A DNA stretch of 13,615 nt from an uncultured Methanobrevibacter sp. (GCA_902782595.1 CACZNW010000193.1:1-13615); one strand, 5' to 3'. Positions 1 to 7,446 are shown, counted from the first letter of the stretch. A program made the numbers and translations. Notes: generated from the letters alone by a model not told the origin.

Positions 1-30
1 GGGGATAGCACGGTAATCCTATACTCATAG
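1..30 (+). CDS. tnpB: 3' tip of an IS200/IS605-type tnpB (partial)
   Basis: Only the last nine or so codons are in the window. Reading from base 1 gives G-D-S-T-V-I-L-Y-S and a TAG stop at 28-30. The assignment rests on two things. The same peptide (GDST-A-ILYS) follows an NLRDDG stretch in the related copy near 10686-10791, and NLRDDG resembles the conserved end of TnpB proteins (N-A-x-N-I/L-R-D-E-G). The stop codon also falls inside the first hairpin of an IS right end, as is usual for tnpB overlapping its omegaRNA. TnpB is an RNA-guided DNA nuclease linked to IS200/IS605 transposons. The body of the gene lies upstream and I cannot say whether it is intact. Confidence 0.5.
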   Translation, partial: GDSTVILYS

Positions 31-88
31 GAGTATACAGCCCGTGAAGTAAGAATCCTCAACTTCTACAAAGTTGAGGTAGTTCAAG
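1..88 (+). ncRNA. omegaRNA-like right end of IS200/IS605 element (partial)
   Basis: Two clean stem-loops are visible. One pairs 20-26 with 31-37 (7 bp, loop ATAG). The other pairs 57-65 with 71-79 (9 bp, perfect, loop CTACA). They are joined by CCCGTGAAGTAAGAAT, and the element ends in GGTAGTTCAAG at 78-88. A hairpin followed by TTCAA is the usual right-end layout of IS200/IS605 elements, where the transcript forms the scaffold of the TnpB guide RNA and the bases just after the end act as the guide. Here the guide would start at about 89 (CAGAATGGTATG). Bases 1-88 match 10704-10791 at 80 of 88 positions without gaps. The perfect stems suggest this copy is the least decayed of the four in the window. 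That it is transcribed or functional is inference. Confidence 0.6.
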
Positions 89-187
89 CAGAATGGTATG
101 TCTAAACTTGAAAACAATACAATCATTAAAATTTCATATTATTCTTACTCCCCATAACAATCCTAAACATTAAAAAAAGGCATAATT

Positions 188-1243
188 ATGAATTTTAAAG
201 AATTTGAAGAAATGATAAATGGCGAAGCAAGAGAGATTTCAATAAATGAGGATGTCATTTTAGATGACAATGAAGTTTATAAAAAAGGAATTGAAATTAA
301 CCGGAAAGGTTTAATCATTAACGGGAACGGACATACCATTGATGCAAATAACCTTGGAAAGGCATTCAATATTCAAGCAGACAACATAACACTTAAAGAT
401 ATCAATTTAAAACAATGCATTTCCCACAAAGGCAATGGCGGCGGAGCCATAGAAAATTGGGGAAAGCACCTGTCCATAAAACACTGTTATTTTAGCAATA
501 ATCAGGCAACCAATAATTCTGGAGGAGGAGCAATTTACAGTTTCGAAGATATCGAGTTAGAGGATTGTATCTTTGAAAACAACACTTCAATTGAATCCGA
601 CGGCGGCGCGATATTTTTGGACACAATTGGAGATTATCCAATCAGAGCCGTTTTAAGGAACTGTGAATTTAAAAATAATCGTGCTGACGGCCAATTTAAA
701 GATTTTGGAAGTAACGCAGGTGCAGTATATAATAAAAAATCATATTTATTCCTATTTGACTGTAATTTTGAAGATAATGGAGTAATCAGTGCTTATATGT
801 CCAACAGCGAATCAATTCTTAATGAAGAAGGTTTGATAATCATGGACAACTGCTGTTTTAAAACCAGAAAATCCCATTCAATATTTAACCGAGGAGTATT
901 AATTCTCGACAATTCCCGATTTTATCATGATTTTAAAAGCGGATTGGAAATTCGAGGATCGATTTTTAATCGTGGTTCTGTGGGTCTGTTGTATGATGAA
1001 AACAACTTGTATAATGCAGAATTAAATGGAGAAAGATTGAACATTTCAAATATTAACGATTTAATCAATGAATATAAAACCATGTATGATAAGGATACCG
1101 GCGAAGAAACAGTAATCTATAAAAAAAATTCCATTAAACCTGTTAATCCCGATGATTACAGAGATTGCGAGTATTTAAAAAGTTTAAGTAAAAATAATAT
1201 AGATATGATTAGTTGTGAAGATTATGAAGACTCAGATTGCTGA
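188..1243 (+). CDS. right-handed beta-helix repeat protein, no signal peptide
   Basis: The 351-residue protein has a run of degenerate beta-helix coils at about residues 40-200. These include IINGNGHTIDANN followed by repeated C-x-F-x-N-N turns (CYFSNN, CIFENN, CEFKNN, CNFEDN) and GGGAI/GGAIF steps. This is the signature of the pectate-lyase/polymorphic-outer-membrane-protein type helices found in methanobacterial adhesin-like proteins. Unlike classical adhesins it starts directly with a charged segment (MNFKEFEEMINGEAREI). It has no hydrophobic signal sequence, no membrane anchor and no visible Ig-like repeats. The C-terminal 110 residues are acidic and not helix-like. The start follows a weak AAAGG ribosome site. 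Function is unknown; it could be a cytosolic or non-classically exported binding protein. It sits about 100 bases after the IS end and converges on the vut pseudogene. Confidence 0.8.
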   Translation: MNFKEFEEMINGEAREISINEDVILDDNEVYKKGIEINRKGLIINGNGHTIDANNLGKAFNIQADNITLKDINLKQCISHKGNGGGAIENWGKHLSIKHCYFSNNQATNNSGGGAIYSFEDIELEDCIFENNTSIESDGGAIFLDTIGDYPIRAVLRNCEFKNNRADGQFKDFGSNAGAVYNKKSYLFLFDCNFEDNGVISAYMSNSESILNEEGLIIMDNCCFKTRKSHSIFNRGVLILDNSRFYHDFKSGLEIRGSIFNRGSVGLLYDENNLYNAELNGERLNISNINDLINEYKTMYDKDTGEETVIYKKNSIKPVNPDDYRDCEYLKSLSKNNIDMISCEDYEDSDC

Positions 1244-1275
1244 AATTAAATTTTAAGGTTTTTATGAAATGCCCA

Positions 1276-1925
1276 TTAATATTTTAATGGTCTATTTTCA
1301 AGAGATCTCATCCAGTTAATTGCATATTTTGTTAAAGGATATGCAACGATTTCATATACCACTTTAAAAGTTACCTGACAGATCATCATTGTAATTAAAA
1401 CACTTACAGATTCCGCACCCGCAAAACTTATTGTTAAAAAGATTATTGAATCCACCAGTTCACCGAAAAATGTACTTGCTATACATCTTACAAAAAGATA
1501 TTTGAAAAATTTTTCTTTTAAAAGGCTCATAACATAAGCATTAACATAAGAACCGAGGAAATATGAACAGAAACATCCCAATAATAATCTTGGAGTTGTT
1601 TGAAAGACAACACTGAATCCATTTGAAATTTCAGCATGAATTCCCGGCATTATTACTATTAACTGAAATGCAACTACTGCAACAATACTCACAAATAAAC
1701 CTAATATAAATATTTTTTAGCCAATTTAAAACCATAAATTTCCGTCAACCTGTCTCCAATGATAAATACGACCGGATAAATGATTATAGACCCCGGCAGA
1801 ACAATATCTCCAAATGACAATACCTTTGCCGCAATGATATTGGATACTATAAGACATCCGCAGAACAATCCGACAATAACAACATACAATTCAGTTTTGC
1901 TGGGTTTGTTTTTTGAAATTACCAT
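1276..1925 (-). pseudogene. VUT/YhhQ-family queuosine-precursor transporter, frameshifted
   Basis: Two minus-strand frames (1925-1701 and about 1721-1276) together make one protein of about 216 residues, the normal size of the family. The first half has GLFCGCLIVSNIIAAK and GDRLTEIYGF. The second has PRLLLGCFCSYFLGSYVNAYV, RCIASTFFGELVDSIIF and a last helix, as in YhhQ/VUT permeases that import preQ0/preQ1-type deazaguanines for tRNA modification. In archaea that would be archaeosine or queuosine salvage. The break is at the T6 run 1713-1718 (A6 on the coding strand). One extra A there would restore YGFKLAKK-IFILGLFVSIVAVV. So this is a recent inactivating slip, a phase-variable tract or a sequencing error. 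The ATG at 1925 is preceded by a GTGAT ribosome site (1929-1933). Confidence 0.8.
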
Positions 1926-1927
1926 TA

Positions 1928-1982
1928 AATCACAACAGAATGTTTGACAGTAAATATTATTATTTTATGATTTGATATATTT
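1928..1982 (-). promoter_or_regulatory. promoter and RBS of the vut gene
   Basis: On the minus strand an AAATATATCAA TATA-like box lies at about 1973-1982. GTGAT, a partial anti-16S match, lies just before the ATG at 1925. The spacing between them, about 45 bases, allows a short leader. Supported only by motif and position. Confidence 0.35.
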
Positions 1983-1992
1983 TTTTATCAAT

Positions 1993-2036
1993 TAGTGAAA
2001 GAATACTCCGACCTCTACAGGTCAGAGAGGTTCAAT
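1993..2036 (+). repeat. degraded IS200/IS605-type right end (solo hairpin)
   Basis: The segment follows the order of the right end at bases 44-88: GTGAA, AAGAAT, a 9-base stem (2006-2014 with 2019-2027, one C-A mismatch, loop CTAC), then AGAGG and TTCAAT at 2031-2036. GTGAA to TTCAA is 36 bases here against 39 in the copy at 44-88. No tnpB-like coding precedes it; the upstream DNA is the vut promoter region. It shares a 16-base identical block, TAGTGAAAGAATACTC, with 10495-10510. It is best read as a relic of a non-autonomous or decayed element. Confidence 0.5.
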
Positions 2037-2180
2037 ATTTGAGCAACATGTGCAGAAAAAACAGACATATTTACAAATATCCGAAACACAGATTTTCCAA
2101 AAAAAAACAATAAGGCAACATCATTTTGAATCATAAATTCGATTGAATGATTCCTAATCAAAACATTTAAACATTTAAAA

Positions 2181-2215
2181 TTAAATATATTATAATTAAT
2201 TCTAATTTAAAGGAG
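2181..2215 (+). promoter_or_regulatory. TATA box and ribosome binding site of the KH-protein gene
   Basis: TTAAATATATTAT at about 2180-2192 is a typical archaeal TATA box. AGGAG at 2211-2215 lies 7 bases before the ATG at 2223. This implies a short 5' leader and an independent transcript for the KH gene. Confidence 0.5.
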
Positions 2216-2222
2216 AATATTT

Positions 2223-2837
2223 ATGCCTGAAACAGATTATTTGAAAATACCCCAAAATAGAGTGGGGGCATTGATAGGAAGCAAAGGAAATGTTAAAAAA
2301 TCCATTGAAAACGCTACTGGAACCATACTGGATATTGATAGTGACGAAGGTACAGTTTATATCACTCCCCGAGAAGATATGGAAGACCCATTAGGAGTAT
2401 GGAATGCAAATCATATCGTTAAAGCAGTGGCACGAGGATTCAATCCGGAAGTAGCACTTAAACTCATTAGCGATGATATTTATTTAGAAGTGATAAGTTT
2501 GCCATTATACATCGGCAAATCCAAAAAAGCTCTTGCAAGACACAAATCCAGAATCATTGGAAAAGACGGGAAAACACGTGAAATAATAATGGAAATGGCC
2601 GAAGTAGATATGGCAATTTACGGTAAAACAGTTTCCATTATTGGAGAAATGGACAATATAATGGTTGCAAAAGAAGCTGTTGAAATGATTTTAAATGGAT
2701 CCAGGCACAAATCAGTTTATGGATTTTTAGAACACAAAAAAGAAGAGTTGAAAATGAGAGAATTCAAAGACCTTGTCGGAATTAATGATGATGAAATCGA
2801 ATTTAAAGACGGCATTGACTTTGATGAAAAAGATTAG
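2223..2837 (+). CDS. KH-domain RNA-binding protein, Dim2/Pno1 family
   Basis: The 204-residue protein has two KH domains. KH1 covers about residues 5-50 with the GxxG loop GSKG (19-22). KH2 covers about 85-160 with GKDG (113-116), within the family-typical KSRIIGKDGKTRE. This matches archaeal Dim2/Pno1 (Krr1-like) proteins, which bind the 3' end of 16S pre-rRNA during small-subunit maturation and contact initiation factors. The tail is acidic and ends in DDEIEFKDGIDFDEKD. A good AGGAG site supports the ATG. In many euryarchaea this gene lies in a row with rio1 and the topoisomerase VI genes. Here top6B follows but only after 843 bases, and no rio1 precedes it in the window. Confidence 0.9.
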   Translation: MPETDYLKIPQNRVGALIGSKGNVKKSIENATGTILDIDSDEGTVYITPREDMEDPLGVWNANHIVKAVARGFNPEVALKLISDDIYLEVISLPLYIGKSKKALARHKSRIIGKDGKTREIIMEMAEVDMAIYGKTVSIIGEMDNIMVAKEAVEMILNGSRHKSVYGFLEHKKEELKMREFKDLVGINDDEIEFKDGIDFDEKD

Positions 2838-2861
2838 TAGGAGCCGATCCGCTCCTAATTC

Positions 2862-3325
2862 CTATTTTGTGCATTTGTACCAGAAAGCCATTATCTCCAG
2901 ATTCACAATAATGCCCACATCTTCCAGAAGTTCTTTTAGATTATATATCTGACCATTATAATATCTGGATTATTAATTCCCTCCTGAGATTTTTTAATGC
3001 TTTCTTCAAAAAGTAATTTAATTTTAATGTATCATTCACCTACAGACAATAACAGTTTCTTTTTGATAGTGAAAATTTGTCATCCAAAAAAATTTATTTT
3101 TCAACCTATCTATACCCATGAGTCATTTTTTCAGGATTAAGAATACTTTCAACTTCAAATAAAATTTCTTTTAAAGCACAATCTCTCTAAATTCTTGCAA
3201 AGACCTGGCAAAATTATCCAAATGTTTATGTACAGCATCTTTAATGAATTATTTAATACTATAATAATTGAATTTAGTATTCACTTCATATAAAGTTTTA
3301 CTCTATAAATCAAATCAATTTCACA
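2862..3325 (-). pseudogene. shredded minus-strand gene of unknown function
   Basis: No open frame survives, but reading the minus strand gives consecutive protein-like pieces in shifting frames. First comes CEIDLIYRVK, then LYEVNTKFNYYSIK, a stop, and FIKDAVHKHLDNFARSLQEF. After a shift come ALKEILFEVESILNPEK and then MTHGYR with a stop. After more shifts come LLFEESIKKSQEGINNPDII and RYYNGQIYNLKELLEDVG, ending IVNLEIMAFWYKCTK and TAG at 2862-2864. At least three frameshifts and several in-frame stops are needed. Composition is helical and charged with no diagnostic motif, so I cannot name the family. No start codon is evident. The relic lies between the KH gene and top6B and partly explains their wide spacing. 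Confidence 0.5.
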
Positions 3326-3437
3326 AGGTTAAAACAATTTTATAAGGTCAGACAACTTTTTATCTATTTCACAAATTAAGTGAAATTAGACCAACATTTA
3401 CTTATCAAAGAAATATTACAAGGTTAAAACAATTTTA
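3323..3437. repeat. 20-base direct repeat upstream of top6B
   Basis: ACAAGGTTAAAACAATTTTA occurs exactly at 3323-3342 and again at 3418-3437, start to start 95 bases. A looser third version (ATAAGGTCAGACAACTTTT) lies at 3342-3360. All are on the same strand, 240-360 bases before top6B. The spacing and polarity would fit an operator array or a small tandem duplication. No protein or regulator can be assigned. Confidence 0.5.
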
Positions 3438-3680
3438 ATGGCAGTTTACTGTTAAAATTATATTGATACTTGAAAAGTTTTATATACTTTAATCAACATA
3501 TATAGATAGTGTAGTGCAAATACTATATTTTTTACATGTTTTTAAATTATTATTTTACCATATATTTATATAAGTTAGATAGGGTAGGATACGAATATTA
3601 CTTTTCAAATGCTCTCTCACTTCATTTAAATATGCTCACTAATATAATTTAAACATATCAAAAAATAAGGAGGAAGAATT
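3438..3680 (+). promoter_or_regulatory. A+T-rich leader and promoter region of the top6 operon
   Basis: No gene is seen here. TATA-like boxes occur at about 3478-3486 (TTTTATATA) and 3559-3571 (CATATATTTATAT). Either would leave a leader of roughly 80 to 180 bases. AGGAGG at 3669-3674 is a near-perfect ribosome site, 6 bases before the TTG at 3681, and decides that start codon. Confidence 0.45.
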
Positions 3681-5387
3681 TTGGACCAACAACAAATGGG
3701 ATTAGATTGGGAAGAAGATTTTCAAAGATTAACCCCATCTGAATTCTTTAGAAAAAATAAACAGATGTTAGGATTCACCGGTAAAATCAGATCACTGACT
3801 ATTGTATTCCACGAATTGATTACAAACAGTTTTGATGCATGTGAAGAATCCGGAATCCTGCCGGACATTGACATTGAATTAAAACGTGTTGACAAGGAAC
3901 ATTATATCTTAAGACATAAGGATAACGGACCTGGAATTCCTGAAGACTATGTGATGCAGGTATACTGTATGATGTTTGCAGGATCCAAATTCAGAAATAT
4001 TCAGTCCAGAGGACAGCAAGGTTTAGGTTGTAGTGGTTGTGTACTCCTATCACAGATGACCACAGGTAAACCTGCCCGCGTAATTTCATGTTACAAGGAC
4101 GGAGATGAAATTAAAGGAGTCAAAATGAAATTCCAAATGGATGTGAAAAACAACCGCGGAATTTTAATGGAAAGGGAAGATTATCCTGCCGAAAGTACCG
4201 GAGTATGTATTGAATTACAGTTTAAAGAAGTGTCATACTCTCTTGCAGAACAGGGTGCTTTTGAATACATCAGAAGAACAATGATTGGAAACCCTCATGC
4301 AAAAATCACATTCAGAGACCCATCCGGACACAAATACATATTCAAAAGAGCGGCAGATGTTGTGCCCGTACAGCCAAAAGAAGTCCTGCCTCACCCTAAA
4401 GGTGTAAGTGCTGATGATTTAATGACCATGGCTCAGAATACTGACAGCAGAAGATACAAAAGCATGCTGACTTCATCAATGTCAAGGATGTCTGCTAAAA
4501 GAGTTGATGAAATAGCAGGAATGACAGGAATTGATATGAACAAACGTCCAAGAGACATGACATTCCAGGAAGCGGAAAATATCGTTCAATGTTTTAAGAA
4601 AATGAAATTCATGGCTCCGCCTACAGACGGACTCATACCAATCGGATCTGAGCAAATCGAAAAAGGTATGAAACAAATCCTTCAGCCAGAATTTGTAACA
4701 ACAATAACAAGAAAACCTGTCACATATGCAGGAGGTGTCTCATTTATTATTGAAGCAGGTCTTGCATACGGTGGAAATGCCGGAAGAGTTGTTAATGAAC
4801 AGAGAAAATCTGAAATTATGAGATTTGCAAACAGAGTCCCATTAACCTTCGATGCAGGAAGCTGTGCAATTACCGAAGCACTGAAAAGTATTGATTGGAA
4901 ACGTTATGGTTTAAAAGACATGGACAATACTTCATTGACTTTATTTGTGAATATTATTTCAACCCAGGTACCATATCTTTCAACCGGTAAACAGAGTGTA
5001 TCACCGGAACCTGAAATCGTTCATGAAATCAGACAGGCAACTATGAAATTAGCCCGTAAATTACAAAAACACATTAGGGCTAAGAGAGCTGCTAAAGAAA
5101 AAGAAAAACGTTCCAAAGTATTTGAAGAATACGTTCCAGTTATTATTGAAGAAGCTGCTAAACTCGGTGAAACCGGAGTTCCTGAATATCAGGAAGTCCT
5201 GGCAAAAGTAACTAAAAGAGCACTTGCCGAATTACTTGGTGAAAAAGTTGAAGATGAAGAAGAGGAAGAAGAACTTGATGCAATCATCATGGAAGAAGTT
5301 GACGAATTCGGACATGCAGTTGAAAAGGGTCAATCCGCACTAAACAGCTTCAAAGAAGATAATATTGATGATAAATTTGACGAATAG
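3681..5387 (+). CDS. top6B: DNA topoisomerase VI subunit B
   Basis: This is the ATPase subunit of the type IIB topoisomerase, an A2B2 enzyme that relaxes and decatenates DNA by ATP-driven double-strand passage. Its 568 residues show the GHKL fold in order: N-box HELITNSFDAC (44-54), DNGPGIP (81-87) and the ATP-lid SRGQQGLGCSG (109-119). A helix-two-turn-helix region follows at about 240-310. A transducer domain carries the switch lysine in STGKQSV (Lys437). A basic helical segment (about 455-485) and a strongly acidic tail come last. The start is TTG, chosen because AGGAGG ends 6 bases upstream; the next Met (residue 6) lacks such a site. The stop TAG at 5385-5387 overlaps the ribosome site of the next gene, so the two subunits are very likely co-translated. 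Confidence 0.96.
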   Translation: MDQQQMGLDWEEDFQRLTPSEFFRKNKQMLGFTGKIRSLTIVFHELITNSFDACEESGILPDIDIELKRVDKEHYILRHKDNGPGIPEDYVMQVYCMMFAGSKFRNIQSRGQQGLGCSGCVLLSQMTTGKPARVISCYKDGDEIKGVKMKFQMDVKNNRGILMEREDYPAESTGVCIELQFKEVSYSLAEQGAFEYIRRTMIGNPHAKITFRDPSGHKYIFKRAADVVPVQPKEVLPHPKGVSADDLMTMAQNTDSRRYKSMLTSSMSRMSAKRVDEIAGMTGIDMNKRPRDMTFQEAENIVQCFKKMKFMAPPTDGLIPIGSEQIEKGMKQILQPEFVTTITRKPVTYAGGVSFIIEAGLAYGGNAGRVVNEQRKSEIMRFANRVPLTFDAGSCAITEALKSIDWKRYGLKDMDNTSLTLFVNIISTQVPYLSTGKQSVSPEPEIVHEIRQATMKLARKLQKHIRAKRAAKEKEKRSKVFEEYVPVIIEEAAKLGETGVPEYQEVLAKVTKRALAELLGEKVEDEEEEEELDAIIMEEVDEFGHAVEKGQSALNSFKEDNIDDKFDE

Positions 5388-5396
5388 GTGATTTAA

Positions 5397-6497
5397 ATGG
5401 GTGAAACAGAACAAAAAGAAAAATCACACAAAGAAAAAAGAAAAGAGTATACCTACAATAAATTAAAAGGATTAGGTCTGGAGATTATTGAAGATATTGA
5501 AAAAAATAAAGTTCCTAGCGTTAAAGTTCCTTCTCGTGGTACTGGAAACATTATTTACGATGATACTAAAAGATATTATGTATTAGGAGATAGATACGGT
5601 AGAAGGTCTCTAGGTAACGTGAAACAAATTAGGAAATTAGGTCAAATGGTCTATGTGGCCAATTTCTGTAAAGATCTTGTTGCCCGTGAAAAAACAGCAA
5701 CCATCAGGGAAATGTATTATGTTTCAGAAGGTTGGGGAATCAGTTTTAAAACACAACAGGAATCAAACATTGTTGGAGAAGATTTGGAAGTAACCCTAGG
5801 TACCACCCGTGAAGATTTAGGATTAATGCCAGAAGAAGATGGGGCATCAGTTTACGGTGACATCAACTTAATTGATGAAGGTACAGAAATTAATGCAACT
5901 AAAATGGGAAAATCCGGATATACAATCTCACCAACAATCGACCAAGTAGACTTAAGGGAATGCAACGTTGATAAAGTATTAGCTGTGGAAACCATGGGAA
6001 TGTTTCACAGATTAGTACAGGAAAATGCACACAAAAGATTTAACTGTTTGATTGTTGGACTTAAAGGACAAGCCGCCCGTGCTACAAGAAGATTTCTTAA
6101 AAGAATCAATGAAGAAAAAGGTTTACCTGTCTACATTTGTAACGACGGAGACCCTTGGGGATTTCACATTGCACAGGTAATTATTTCAGGAAGTGCAAAA
6201 TTAGCTCACGTTAATGAAGATTTAGCTACTCCTGATGCTAAATTCATTGGAGTAACAGCATCTGACATTATCAATTACGATTTACCTACTGATAAACTTA
6301 AAGATGTTGACGTCATGAGACTCAAAGAGCTTTCCAAAGATCCAAGATATAAAAGTGATTTCTGGCAAACAGAAATTAAAAAGATGCTTAAAATTGGTAA
6401 GAAAGCAGAACAGCAATCTTTTTCAAAATATGGGCTTGAATATGTAGTAGATACATATTTCCCAGCTAAATTTGAAGAAATGGAAAATCAAGCATAG
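5397..6497 (+). CDS. top6A: DNA topoisomerase VI subunit A (Spo11-like)
   Basis: This is the DNA-cleaving subunit of topoisomerase VI, homologous to eukaryotic Spo11. In its 366 residues the winged-helix (5Y-CAP) domain contains TATIREMYYVSEGW. The Tyr pair 107-108 includes the residue that forms the phosphotyrosyl bond to DNA. The Toprim domain follows with the acidic Mg2+ residues Glu198 (AVETMGMF) and the DGD of CNDGDPWGFHIAQ (Asp250, Asp252). Length and motifs are complete. GGTGAT (5387-5392) overlaps the top6B stop and lies 4 bases before the ATG, a tight operon arrangement that should give balanced amounts of A and B. Confidence 0.96.
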   Translation: MGETEQKEKSHKEKRKEYTYNKLKGLGLEIIEDIEKNKVPSVKVPSRGTGNIIYDDTKRYYVLGDRYGRRSLGNVKQIRKLGQMVYVANFCKDLVAREKTATIREMYYVSEGWGISFKTQQESNIVGEDLEVTLGTTREDLGLMPEEDGASVYGDINLIDEGTEINATKMGKSGYTISPTIDQVDLRECNVDKVLAVETMGMFHRLVQENAHKRFNCLIVGLKGQAARATRRFLKRINEEKGLPVYICNDGDPWGFHIAQVIISGSAKLAHVNEDLATPDAKFIGVTASDIINYDLPTDKLKDVDVMRLKELSKDPRYKSDFWQTEIKKMLKIGKKAEQQSFSKYGLEYVVDTYFPAKFEEMENQA

Positions 6498-6505
6498 TCT
6501 TGGAA

Positions 6506-6534
6506 TTTTTCATCTTTTTTTATTTTTTTATTTT
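6506..6534 (+). terminator. poly-T transcription terminator after top6A
   Basis: Several T tracts (TTTTT, TTTTTT, TTTTTTT, TTTT) cluster within 30 bases starting 8 bases after the top6A stop. Archaeal RNA polymerase terminates at such runs without a hairpin. From there to 6748 the sequence is A+T-rich and shows no gene. Confidence 0.55.
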
Positions 6535-6748
6535 CTATCATAATTTTTGAGCCAAATACTCTGATACCCATACAATATATTTAATAATCAATTATGGCGA
6601 TAAAATAACTGTCAATATTAAAAATTAAAGAAAAAAATTGGAAAAGTTATTAAAATATAATTTAAATTGAAAATATTAACATTCATCATGTGTTGGATTT
6701 CAACAATATCAACAGAAGCTAAAGATTAAATATTTAGCTTAAATTATT

Positions 6749-7048
6749 CTATTCAATGTTTAAGAATTTATCGAATCCAGACATGACAAGAATCTCTCTT
6801 ATTACATCATTTACTTTAATTACAAATGGGATGTCCTGTGGTTTTAATTTTTTTTCTGTGAGAAGTAAAACTCTTAATCCTGCACTTGAAATATATTCCA
6901 ATTCCGTGAAATCAATAATTAATGAGTTGAAATTTCCAAATTCATCCATTACTTCATTTTCAAAATCTGGTGCGACAACAGTGTTGATTTTACCTTTAAC
7001 AGTGATTGTTAATTCTTTATCATTGTAATCTTTTATAATATCCATCAT
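6749..7048 (-). CDS. STAS-domain protein, anti-sigma-factor-antagonist type
   Basis: A 99-residue single STAS domain: a beta strand pair at the start (ELTITVKGKI), then NSLIIDFTELEYISSAGLRVLL, then PFVIKVNDVIREILVMSGFDKFL. In SpoIIAA-like proteins the serine of the S-x-G-L motif is phosphorylated by a partner kinase; here Ser55 of ISSAGL would be that residue. Archaea have no sigma factor, so the partner must be different, and no kinase or phosphatase gene is nearby. GGTGAT directly abuts the first ATG (7048). The second in-frame ATG, one codon later at 7045, is better spaced and may be the true start. The gene is divergent from csoR, with 125 bases shared upstream. Confidence 0.88.
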   Translation of the reverse strand: MMDIIKDYNDKELTITVKGKINTVVAPDFENEVMDEFGNFNSLIIDFTELEYISSAGLRVLLLTEKKLKPQDIPFVIKVNDVIREILVMSGFDKFLNIE

Positions 7049-7123
7049 ATCACCGAATCATTTTTTTATATATTTAATTGTTTATATCCATGAATTATTA
7101 AATTTTTTGAAAATATGATAAGT

Positions 7124-7161
7124 TTTATATATTAAAAAAATTATATACCCTACTAGGTATA
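7124..7161 (+). promoter_or_regulatory. csoR promoter with CsoR-type operator O1
   Basis: A TATA box (TTTATATAT, 7124-7132) is followed by the inverted repeat TATACC-N6-GGTATA at 7144-7161. The expected transcription start, about 25 bases after the TATA box, falls inside the palindrome, so a bound repressor would block initiation. The TACCC-N-GGTA pattern resembles known CsoR operators. The ATG is 12 bases after the palindrome. Confidence 0.6.
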
Positions 7162-7173
7162 GGTTGTGTTATT

Positions 7174-7446
7174 ATGAAACAATGTATGGATAGTGACAAT
7201 TTACACAGAAGACTTAAAAAGATTATCGGACAGGTCAATGCAATTGACCGTATGATCGATGAAGATGTTCCCTGTGAACAGATATTAATGCAGGTAAATG
7301 CTGCAAAATCAGCATTACATAAAGTTGGACATATTATTGTTGAAGGACACCTGGAGAATTGTGTAAAACAGGCCATAGAAGATAAAGATTCAGATGAAGC
7401 AATAAGTGACATTTCATCAATTCTTGAATATTACTCCAGACTTTAA
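7174..7446 (+). CDS. csoR: CsoR/FrmR-family metal-sensing repressor
   Basis: The 90-residue all-helical DUF156 protein includes LHRRLKKIIGQVNAIDRMI (residues 10-28), the family hallmark. The metal-site residues are Cys34, His59 and Cys63. Their spacing (25 and 4) equals that of the Cu(I) site Cys36-His61-Cys65 of Mycobacterium tuberculosis CsoR, so a copper sensor is favoured over the nickel (RcnR), formaldehyde (FrmR) and persulfide (CstR) types. The usual second-shell tyrosine before the first Cys is a proline here. The gene is first in a cassette with a P1B ATPase and a metallochaperone. Palindromes of CsoR type lie just before this gene and before the ATPase, indicating autoregulation and derepression by metal. 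Confidence 0.9.
   Translation: MKQCMDSDNLHRRLKKIIGQVNAIDRMIDEDVPCEQILMQVNAAKSALHKVGHIIVEGHLENCVKQAIEDKDSDEAISDISSILEYYSRL

Noticed and set aside
139..160. Loose similarity to 10808-10830 after both IS ends (TATTC...CTCCCC...ATAAC)
   Set aside because: Needs several gaps in A+T-rich DNA; not distinguishable from chance.
1993..2036. Rho-independent-like hairpin as a terminator for a plus-strand gene
   Set aside because: No plus-strand gene ends nearby and no T-run follows the stem; the match to IS right ends is better.
3323..3437. Direct repeats as a CRISPR array
   Set aside because: Only two exact copies, no constant spacer length with the loose third copy, and no cas genes.
4482..4676. Minus-strand ORF inside top6B
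   Set aside because: Shadow of the clear top6B frame; no ribosome site and no recognisable domain.
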